A DNA stretch of 5,377 bases, taken from assembly GCA_021812735.1 (NCBI GenBank), contig JAKAMV010000710.1:1-5377 (forward strand), in the 5' to 3' direction. Positions 1 to 4,741 of this stretch are shown here, piece by piece (the stretch's first letter is position 1; each line of letters starts with the position of its first letter). The notes under the pieces were generated by a model that saw only the letters and a program-made list of their open reading frames with translations, did no database searches and was not told the DNA's origin. The DNA comes from Chloroflexota bacterium (GTDB lineage: Bacteria > Chloroflexota > Limnocylindria > Limnocylindrales > CSP1-4). The translations under genes and the position numbers were made by a program.

Positions 1-351
1 CTGCTGGGCCAGCTCCTTGACCGTCCGGTTGAGCATGAACGGCGTCGGAAGCAGCCAATGCCCCGTCGCGGCGACGATCAGCACGCCCGAGCGGCGCGAG
101 ACCTCCTCAAGAAGCGCAATGTCGCGACCTAGGTCGAAGGGTGTCGCATCGACGATCGTCTGGACGCCGTCGGCCTTCGCCTGGACCAGAGCCGCGACAC
201 CTCGCTTTCGGAGCGTGTCGAAGCCGCCGCTGACACTCGGAAAGCCGCGAACAACGCCGGCGCTTCCGCAGACGATGTGCTCGTGGACGAGCGTCGACCC
301 CAGCTGGGCCGCTTCGACGCGCCCGGTGACGGTCTCGATGCCCGGACTCAC
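1..351 (-). CDS. Phosphotriesterase-family metal hydrolase, N-terminal part (cut by window edge)
   Basis: The reading frame runs from GTG at 351 down to base 1 with no stop, giving 117 residues; the C-terminal part of the protein lies outside the window. It looks like the start of a phosphotriesterase/lactonase-type TIM barrel of the amidohydrolase superfamily. An opening TVTGRV is followed by LGSTLVHEHI at about residues 17-26. H23 and H25 form the HxH pair that binds the binuclear metal centre in this family. Next comes a second strand-helix block, GVQTIVDATPFDLGRD (62-77), and then VLIVAATGHW (90-99). Family members hydrolyse lactones, esters or organophosphates; the substrate here is unknown, and lactonase activity is the more usual natural role. 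The later metal ligands (bridging Lys, two His, Asp) would lie beyond the edge. The GTG start overlaps the regulator's TGA by 4 bp (GTGA), with a GGGAGGA Shine-Dalgarno 9 nt upstream, so translation is probably coupled to the regulator. Family confidence is high; function is open. Confidence 0.87.
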   Translation of the reverse strand, partial: MSPGIETVTGRVEAAQLGSTLVHEHIVCGSAGVVRGFPSVSGGFDTLRKRGVAALVQAKADGVQTIVDATPFDLGRDIALLEEVSRRSGVLIVAATGHWLLPTPFMLNRTVKELAQQ

Positions 352-1106
352 GGCACCTCATCCTCCCGGAAGTACTTGGCGATCGATGGGTCGGCGAGGT
401 GGGCGGTGTTACGCTCCGTGAGCATGGCGCGATAGCGCCGCACCTCTTCAACGGCCTTCTGGGCATTGCGCTCCTGCACCGCTTCAGACCGCGCGACCGC
501 GAGCTCGAGCAGGAGGTCCCACGACTCGGGGTCTTCGTAGACCAGGGCCTTGTCGTATCGGAGGCCGGTAGGCCCAAGGACGATCCGGATGAGCTCCTGG
601 AGCCGCGGGTAGCCCGTCGCACCGAAGATCCGCTGGTGGATCTCCACGGCGAGCTCACCGAACCTGCGCTCGTCCCGCGCCTTGCGCGCCTGCTTGAGGT
701 CCTTCGTGATCCTCGCGATCTCTGCGATCTCCGCGTCGGTGATCCGCTGGACCACCCTTGGGTATGCGGGCATCTCGAGCGCATCCACCAGATAGCCCTG
801 CTCCTCCATCTCGTTGACGGAGAGCCAGCGGACCGTCGCGCCCCGGTACGGGGCGACGTCGACAAGGCCCTCTGCTTGGAGCTGGAACAGGGCTTCCCGC
901 ACCGGCGTCTTCGAGACCCCGAGCCGCGTGGCGAGCTCGGTCTCGACGAGGCGCTCCCCCGGCGGGAGCTCGAAGCTCATGATCATGTCGCGCAGCGTCT
1001 CAAAGACGGCCCGTTTGTAGGTTCGGAGATTGAGGTCGACTGCGGGGCTGCCCGGCCGCCCCTGTCCGTCGCCGTCGGATCGGGGTGATGTCTTCGTGCG
1101 CGCCAT
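348..1106 (-). CDS. GntR family transcriptional regulator, FCD (FadR-like) subfamily
   Basis: This 252-residue DNA-binding regulator has a low-complexity polar tail (1-24) and a winged helix-turn-helix at about 26-95. The wHTH carries the GntR hallmarks PPGERLVETELATRLGVS (48-65) and KTPVREALFQL (66-76). A helical FCD effector domain follows at about 98-235. FCD regulators usually repress catabolic operons and release DNA when they bind a small acid or sugar acid. Of the usual FCD metal ligands I find only H157 (in IHQRIF). The Asp four residues before it is Ala153, and the later helices have no matching His, so metal binding is doubtful. I start at ATG 1106. An in-frame TTG at 1142 would add 12 residues, but it sits only a few bases from the predicted minus-strand start site. 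AGGAG at 1121-1125 precedes the ATG at a long 14-nt spacing, so the start is not certain. The gene diverges from the E1 operon, which it probably controls along with itself. Confidence 0.9.
   Translation of the reverse strand: MARTKTSPRSDGDGQGRPGSPAVDLNLRTYKRAVFETLRDMIMSFELPPGERLVETELATRLGVSKTPVREALFQLQAEGLVDVAPYRGATVRWLSVNEMEEQGYLVDALEMPAYPRVVQRITDAEIAEIARITKDLKQARKARDERRFGELAVEIHQRIFGATGYPRLQELIRIVLGPTGLRYDKALVYEDPESWDLLLELAVARSEAVQERNAQKAVEEVRRYRAMLTERNTAHLADPSIAKYFREDEVP
361..367 (-). promoter_or_regulatory. Ribosome binding site of the phosphotriesterase-like gene
   Basis: On the minus strand GGGAGGA lies inside the 3' end of the GntR gene, 9 nt before the GTG at 351. It supports the GTG as the true start and a coupled regulator-hydrolase operon. 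Confidence 0.6.
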
Positions 1107-1149
1107 TTCGTTCGTCCGAACTCCTGCAGCGAAATCCGCCAACTCGTTC

Positions 1150-1179
1150 TTGCGATCATAGCGAACGGGCGGCTATGAT
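1150..1179 (+). promoter_or_regulatory. Candidate sigma70-type promoter of the E1-SDR-cupin operon
   Basis: TTGCGA (1150-1155) and TATGAT (1174-1179) are separated by 18 bp, matching the consensus boxes in four and five of six positions. The predicted start near 1186 leaves a leader of about 55 nt before the ATG at 1241. The boxes lie in the most AT-rich stretch of the window, and a GntR-type palindrome falls just downstream at 1191-1206, well placed for repression. Confidence 0.5.
1155..1179. repeat. 8-bp perfect inverted repeat spanning the divergent promoter region
   Basis: ATCATAGC (1155-1162) and GCTATGAT (1172-1179) are exact reverse complements separated by 9 bp, with centres 17 bp apart. 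Each arm contains a TATGAT box, one reading on each strand. It could be an operator for a dimeric protein or two overlapping divergent -10 elements. The repeat itself is certain; its role is inference. Confidence 0.6.
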
Positions 1180-1181
1180 AA
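1155..1181 (-). promoter_or_regulatory. Possible promoter of the GntR regulator gene
   Basis: On the minus strand TATGAT (1160-1155) could be a -10 box. TTATCA (1181-1176) lies 15 bp upstream, a poor -35 with short spacing. Transcription would begin near 1148, leaving about 40 nt of leader before the ATG at 1106. The -10 is one arm of the inverted repeat at 1155-1179, so it shares DNA with the opposing promoter. The call rests on the -10 box and position only. Confidence 0.3.
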
Positions 1182-1190
1182 TGCTTGAGA

Positions 1191-1206
1191 TATGGTATTC
1201 CATACC
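1191..1206. promoter_or_regulatory. Putative GntR/FCD operator
   Basis: Two nested palindromes overlap here: TATGG-4 bp-CCATA (1191-1204) and GGTAT-3 bp-ATACC (1194-1206). FCD-subfamily GntR regulators typically bind short GT...AC palindromes of the TGGTNNNACCA or TGGTATACCA kind, and this site resembles them. It lies just after the predicted plus-strand transcription start and next to the divergently encoded regulator, which is the natural candidate to bind it. Binding is inferred from position and symmetry. Confidence 0.55.
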
Positions 1207-1226
1207 GCAGATAGCCAGCCAAGGGC

Positions 1227-1235
1227 GAGGTGAGG
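1227..1235 (+). promoter_or_regulatory. Ribosome binding site that sets the E1 alpha start
   Basis: GAGGTGAGG ends 5 nt before the ATG at 1241. It supports that start over the ATGs upstream at 1085-1190, which would run through the promoter and operator and encode residues unlike the family. Confidence 0.65.
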
Positions 1236-1240
1236 CGTTG

Positions 1241-2233
1241 ATGACCGCGGTGCCCATGGGGATCCCCCAGCGAGTCGCCCTCTACCGGTCGCAGTTCCAG
1301 CTGCGGACGTTCGAGCGTCGTGCGCACGAGATCTTCTTTGAGGGGCTGATCAAGGGGACGAGCCACCTGGCGACCGGACAGGAGGCCATCGGGGCCGCGT
1401 TCGGGGCGGCGATGCGGCCCGATGACTACACCTTCTGTACCTACCGCGGCCACAACCATGTCCTCGCGCGCGGCGTGTCCATGACGGCCGTCTACGCCGA
1501 GCTCATGGGGCGGGCCGGCGGCCTAATGGGGGCAAAGGGCGGCTCGATGCACCTCACCAGCGTCGCACACGGCGCGTTGGGCTCCTACGCAATCGTCGGC
1601 GCCCACCTCCCGATCGCGGCCGGAGCGGCCTGGTCCGCTCAGCTCCGCGGCAGCGGGCAGGTCGCCGTGTGCTTCTTCGGGGACGGCACCACGAACATCG
1701 GCGCATTCCACGAGGCACTCAACGCGGCCGCAGTGTGGAAGCTTCCTGTGGTCTTCGTGTGCGAGAACAACAGCTACATGGAGTACACGCCGATCGAGTC
1801 AGTTACTGCGGTGCCGCACCCAGCCGCCGACCGGGCCGCGGCGTACGGGCTCGACCCGATCCTGATCGACGGCAATGACGCCGACGTGGTCTACGCCGCG
1901 GCGGTCGCTGCCATCGAGCGAGCGCGCCGAGGCGACGGCCCGAGCCTGATCGAGGCCCTGACCTACCGCCATGGCGGCCACTCCCGAGCTGACCCGGGGA
2001 GCTATCGACCGAAGGACGAGGTCACGGCGTGGATGGCACGCGACCCGATCCCGATGTACGCGGCCCGCCTCGTCGAGGCTGGCGTGCCGCGGGACCAGCT
2101 CGACCGCATCGAGGCCGAGGTCATTGCCGCCGTCGAGGCCGCCATCGAGGAAGCCAAGGCGATGCCAGAACCGGCACCTGAGACGGCGACCACCAATGTC
2201 TGGAGCGACGGCGGCTCCGCGTGGCGCACGTAG
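1241..2233 (+). CDS. Thiamine-diphosphate dehydrogenase E1 component, alpha subunit (PdhA/AcoA-like)
   Basis: This 330-residue protein is the ThDP- and Mg-binding subunit of an alpha2beta2 E1 enzyme of the pyruvate / branched-chain 2-oxoacid / acetoin dehydrogenase type. These enzymes decarboxylate a 2-oxoacid or cleave acetoin and pass the acyl group to E2 lipoyl. Visible landmarks are YRGHNHVLARG (68-78), the family block AKGGSMHL (98-105), and AIVGAHLPIAAGAA (117-130). The ThDP/Mg motif runs from GDG (147-149) to ENN (175-177), with the expected NxGxxxEALNxA between. The C-terminal phosphorylation-loop-like region YRHGGHSRADP (242-252) carries H247. Length is normal for the family and no key motif is missing. 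It is the first gene of the plus-strand operon and is followed 109 bp later by its beta subunit. Substrate cannot be assigned: pyruvate-, acetoin- and branched-chain-type enzymes share these motifs, and no E2 or E3 gene lies nearby. The acetoin-type resemblance is only an impression. Confidence 0.93.
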   Translation: MTAVPMGIPQRVALYRSQFQLRTFERRAHEIFFEGLIKGTSHLATGQEAIGAAFGAAMRPDDYTFCTYRGHNHVLARGVSMTAVYAELMGRAGGLMGAKGGSMHLTSVAHGALGSYAIVGAHLPIAAGAAWSAQLRGSGQVAVCFFGDGTTNIGAFHEALNAAAVWKLPVVFVCENNSYMEYTPIESVTAVPHPAADRAAAYGLDPILIDGNDADVVYAAAVAAIERARRGDGPSLIEALTYRHGGHSRADPGSYRPKDEVTAWMARDPIPMYAARLVEAGVPRDQLDRIEAEVIAAVEAAIEEAKAMPEPAPETATTNVWSDGGSAWRT

Positions 2234-2279
2234 CAGCCTCGCCCAACCGGAGCGAGCGGCCGGCTCGGTCGGCCTGTTT

Positions 2280-2293
2280 CCGCCGTGAGGCGG
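2280..2293 (+). other. Short hairpin with GUGA tetraloop between E1 alpha and E1 beta
   Basis: CCGCC (2280-2284) and GGCGG (2289-2293) pair perfectly around GTGA, a GNRA-type tetraloop. A weaker hairpin, CGAGC/GCTCG with a 5-nt loop, precedes it at 2253-2267. Both lie in the 109-bp gap within the operon. There is no T-tract after it, so termination is unlikely; an RNA stability or processing role is possible. Five-bp GC stems are common by chance in DNA this GC-rich. Confidence 0.3.
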
Positions 2294-2342
2294 CCGTTCT
2301 GCACCTGATCGACCGGGCGGGCACCCAGGCGGGAGGAGTCCA

Positions 2343-3317
2343 ATGGCGGAGATGACCTACCGGGCGGCCGTGGCGGCCGCCCTCGCCCAGGAGCTCGAGC
2401 GGGACCCGCGAGTCGTGTTCCTCGGCGAGGACGTGGCGGCAGCCGGCGGCGTCTTCAAGACGACCTCCGGTCTCCTCGAGCGGTTCGGACCCCGGCGGGT
2501 ACTTGACACTCCGATTTCCGAGCAGGCCATCCTGGGGATGGCCATGGGCGCCGCAATGACCGGGATGCGGCCCGTGGCCGAGATCATGTTCAGCGACTTC
2601 CTCGCCGTGTGCTGGGACCTCGTCGCCAACGAGATCGCGAAGACGCCGTACATGACGGATGGACAGGTCTCGTTGCCCCTTGTCATCAGAACGGCGAACG
2701 GCGGGGGCATTCGCTTTGGCGCGCAGCACAGCCAGTCCGTCGAGAACTGGGCGATGTCAGTGCCGGGCCTGAAAGTCGTTGCCCCGTCGAATGCCGCCGA
2801 CATGAAGGGCCTCCTCGCCGGCGCCATCCGGGACCCGGATCCCGTGATCGTGTTCGAGCACAAGAACCTGATGTCGAGCAAGTGCGAGGTGCCCGACGGC
2901 GAGCACGTTCTCCCTCTCGGGCGGGCCGCCGTCCTCCGGCACGGCCGACACGCGACGGTCGTGGCGCTCGCCGCCATGGTGCCGGTCGCCCTAGCCGCAG
3001 CCGACACCCTGCTTGCTGAAGGCATTGAGCTGACCGTGATCGATCTCCGGACGCTCGTCCCGCTCGACATGACGACGGTCCTTGCCTCGGTGCGGGAGAC
3101 CGGCAAGCTGTTCACCGTCGAGGAGAACCCGCGGCTCTGCGGCTGGGGCGCCGAGATCGTGTCCATCGTCGCCGAGGAGGCCATCGACCACATTGACGGG
3201 CCGATCGTGCGCATCACGACGCCCCATCAGCCGTTGCCGGCCGCCGAGAACCTGGAGCGGCTCACGATCCCCAGCCCGGAGAGGGTTGTCGACACGATCC
3301 GGAGGACCTTGCGATGA
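2343..3317 (+). CDS. Thiamine-diphosphate dehydrogenase E1 component, beta subunit (PdhB/AcoB-like)
   Basis: This 324-residue partner of the preceding alpha subunit completes the E1 active site at the subunit interface. The pyrimidine-binding domain begins MTYRAAVAAAL and contains VVFLGEDV (24-31) and DTPISE (55-60). E60 is the Glu expected to activate the ThDP aminopyrimidine. AQHSQS (127-132) carries H129, matching the catalytic His of E1 beta subunits. The C-terminal transketolase-type domain shows VIDLRTLVPLD and a tail IPSPERVVDTIRR, as in relatives. Length is typical. A strong GGGAGGAG site at 2331-2338 ends 4 nt before the ATG. The stop overlaps the next gene's ATG by 4 bp (ATGA), so the SDR-like protein is probably translated in step with it. 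All motifs are intact. Substrate is unresolved, as for the alpha subunit. Confidence 0.94.
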   Translation: MAEMTYRAAVAAALAQELERDPRVVFLGEDVAAAGGVFKTTSGLLERFGPRRVLDTPISEQAILGMAMGAAMTGMRPVAEIMFSDFLAVCWDLVANEIAKTPYMTDGQVSLPLVIRTANGGGIRFGAQHSQSVENWAMSVPGLKVVAPSNAADMKGLLAGAIRDPDPVIVFEHKNLMSSKCEVPDGEHVLPLGRAAVLRHGRHATVVALAAMVPVALAAADTLLAEGIELTVIDLRTLVPLDMTTVLASVRETGKLFTVEENPRLCGWGAEIVSIVAEEAIDHIDGPIVRITTPHQPLPAAENLERLTIPSPERVVDTIRRTLR

Positions 3318-4123
3318 GCGACGACCTGTTTCGCTTTGACGGGCGCGTGGCGATCATCACGGGATCCGGGGGCGCGCTCGGCCGCGCCATGGCGATCGGG
3401 TTGACGAAGGCTGGCGCCGCCCTCGGGCTCGATGACCTGGACGAGGGGCGCCTGCAGGGGACGGTGTCCGCCGTGCGGGCACTCGGCGGCCAGTGCGTGG
3501 CGATGCGGGGTGACGCGGCCGACCTCGCGCACATCGAGGCGTTCGTGGCCGAGGTAGAGCGAACCCTCGGGCCCGTTGACGCTCTCGTCAACAACGCGGG
3601 CATCAACCCGCAGCAGGGCGCCCCCGAGGACTTCCCGATGGACGTCTGGGAAGAGGTCATGCGGGTCAACGTCGGCGGGTACATCCGCTTCGCGCAAGTC
3701 GTGGCCCGACGCATGATCGCGGCCGGTCGGGGTGGCAGCATCGTCAATGTCAGCTCGATCGCCGGTACCTCGGCCCTGGGCAGGGGCAATCTGGCGTTCG
3801 GCGTGAGCAAGGCCGGCGTGGACCAGATGACCCGGGAGCTCGCCGTCGCCTGGGCTAGCCACGGGATCCGGGTCAACTCCATCATCCCTTGCCAGTTCGT
3901 CAACGAGGGCCTGATCGGGGTCATGGCCGACCCGTCGAAGGCGGGCAACGTGGCCCGCATGATGGCGGGTATTCCGATGGGCCGGATGGGACGCCCGGAG
4001 GAGATCGTCGGCCCGGTCCTGTTCCTGCTGTCCGACGCCGCCTCCATGGTGACCGGGGTCAATCTCCCGGTGGACGGGGGCAACCTCGCGATGAACCCGG
4101 GAGGCAGCCTCCCGACGCCCTGA
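3314..4123 (+). CDS. Short-chain dehydrogenase/reductase family protein with Phe at the catalytic Tyr position
   Basis: This 269-residue classical-SDR Rossmann protein carries the cofactor loop TGSGGALG (16-23), where the middle Gly of TGxxxGxG is Ala21. An acidic end to strand 2 (DDLDE, 40-44) suggests NAD(H) rather than NADP(H). Further landmarks are D67, NNAG (93-96), N119 in the tetrad position, VSS (146-148) and K166. In place of YxxxK the sequence reads FGVSK, with F162 encoded by TTC at 3797-3799, so the general acid/base Tyr is absent. The usual PG after strand 6 reads PC. The C-terminus (GRMGRPEEIVGPVLFLLSD ... VTGVNLPVDGG) is typical. GGAGGA at 3301-3306 lies 7 nt before the ATG, which overlaps the E1 beta stop. 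It may be a weakly active oxidoreductase, a ligand-binding protein, or an enzyme with a changed mechanism. A one-base sequence error (TAC to TTC) is also possible. Family is sure; activity is doubtful. Confidence 0.92.
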   Translation: MSDDLFRFDGRVAIITGSGGALGRAMAIGLTKAGAALGLDDLDEGRLQGTVSAVRALGGQCVAMRGDAADLAHIEAFVAEVERTLGPVDALVNNAGINPQQGAPEDFPMDVWEEVMRVNVGGYIRFAQVVARRMIAAGRGGSIVNVSSIAGTSALGRGNLAFGVSKAGVDQMTRELAVAWASHGIRVNSIIPCQFVNEGLIGVMADPSKAGNVARMMAGIPMGRMGRPEEIVGPVLFLLSDAASMVTGVNLPVDGGNLAMNPGGSLPTP

Positions 4124-4157
4124 CCCTCCGATCGACCCACTGAGCTAGGAGACTGGA

Positions 4158-4688
4158 ATGCCCGACGACCTGCGCTACCTCGTCCTCAGGACCGATGACA
4201 TCCTCCCCTTCACCCATCCCGCCGATCCCGCCTACCACTCACAGCACGTCCTAGGCAGCGAGACCACTGGCCGCCACGACCTGCTTCTGAACCAGGGACG
4301 GGTGGACCCCCACAAGGGTCTGGGCGGCGGAAACCACCCCGACAACGACGAGATCTACTACGTCGTTCGTGGGCGCACGCTCGTCGACCTCGGCGGCGAC
4401 CCCAACACGGGCGAGGGCCATAAGACGTACCGACTCGAGCCCGGCATGGTGGTGTTCATCCCCGAGGGCGTCTTCCACCGGCTGCGCAATGACACGGATG
4501 AGGAGCTGTTGATCCTCACGATCTGGCCGAAGCCTGCCGCCGCCGGCGCGAATGGGATCCATGACGAGCGTCTCGAGACGTGGGGCACCGGGTTCCGGCT
4601 AAGGGACGGCCGCTCGATGGTCATCGACGGCAACTCCTCGCGCGTCGTCGCCCCCGAGGAGGGTTGGGATCCGATCGTCACCAGCTGA
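4158..4688 (+). CDS. Cupin-domain protein
   Basis: This 176-residue single-domain cupin is a small beta-barrel, normally metal-binding, used for isomerase, dioxygenase, decarboxylase or ligand-binding roles. Cupin motif 1 is readable as G-N-H60-P-D-N-D-E65 followed by IYYVVRG. The second His of HxH and the Glu are present, but the first His position is Gly58. H52, eight residues before H60, might substitute. Motif 2 is complete: PG96MVVFIPEG104VFHRLRN, with H107 as ligand. A short tail (about 127-176) follows the barrel. There is no signal peptide or membrane segment, so it is cytoplasmic. AGGAGA at 4147-4152 precedes the ATG, 34 bp after the SDR gene, and this is the last gene of the operon before a strong hairpin. 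Its reaction is unknown; from context it may handle an intermediate of the E1/SDR pathway. Confidence 0.88.
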   Translation: MPDDLRYLVLRTDDILPFTHPADPAYHSQHVLGSETTGRHDLLLNQGRVDPHKGLGGGNHPDNDEIYYVVRGRTLVDLGGDPNTGEGHKTYRLEPGMVVFIPEGVFHRLRNDTDEELLILTIWPKPAAAGANGIHDERLETWGTGFRLRDGRSMVIDGNSSRVVAPEEGWDPIVTS

Positions 4689-4691
4689 CGC

Positions 4692-4730
4692 CGCCGCCGC
4701 CGGGGCCCGGTGCTGGCCCCGGCCGCGGCG
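4692..4730. terminator. Bidirectional GC-only hairpin between convergent genes
   Basis: Bases 4692-4707 pair with 4715-4730 in a 16-position stem with a single C-C mismatch (4698/4724). The inner 9 bp (GCCGGGGCC with GGCCCCGGC) are perfect, and the loop is 7 nt. It lies 3 nt after the cupin stop and 11 nt after the converging dehydrogenase stop, so it could serve both genes. No T-run follows on either strand, so it is not a classic intrinsic terminator. U-less hairpins of this type are proposed terminators in high-GC bacteria. Confidence 0.6.
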
Positions 4731-4741
4731 CGACGAGCAGG

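Noticed and set aside
17..421. A 134-residue plus-strand frame at the left edge
   Set aside because: The opposite strand encodes a clear phosphotriesterase-family N-terminus in this same DNA.
399..1088. A 229-residue open frame antisense to the GntR gene
   Set aside because: It is the shadow of a well-supported regulator in GC-rich DNA, with no recognisable motif and Arg/Leu/Pro-rich composition.
1140..1142. TTG at 1142 as the start of the GntR regulator
   Set aside because: It adds 12 residues upstream of an already disordered tail and lies about 6 nt from the predicted transcription start; ATG 1106 is preferred, though its SD spacing is long and the choice is not certain.
1085..1240. An in-frame N-terminal extension of the E1 alpha gene beginning at ATG 1085
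   Set aside because: It would place coding sequence across the promoter, inverted repeat and operator; its residues do not resemble the family, and ATG 1241 has a strong SD and gives normal family length.
2253..2273. A terminator between E1 alpha and E1 beta
   Set aside because: The stem is imperfect, the following T-run is only three bases, and the two genes encode obligate partner subunits.
3262..4140. A 292-residue open frame antisense to the SDR gene, plus a similar 286-residue one opposite E1 beta (2357-3217)
   Set aside because: Both mirror genes whose motifs are unambiguous; long antisense frames are expected at this GC content and their translations are Ser/Arg/Pro-rich without domain signals.
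4690..4701. CCG triplet run after the cupin stop as a microsatellite
   Set aside because: It is short and is explained as the 5' arm of the hairpin at 4692-4730.
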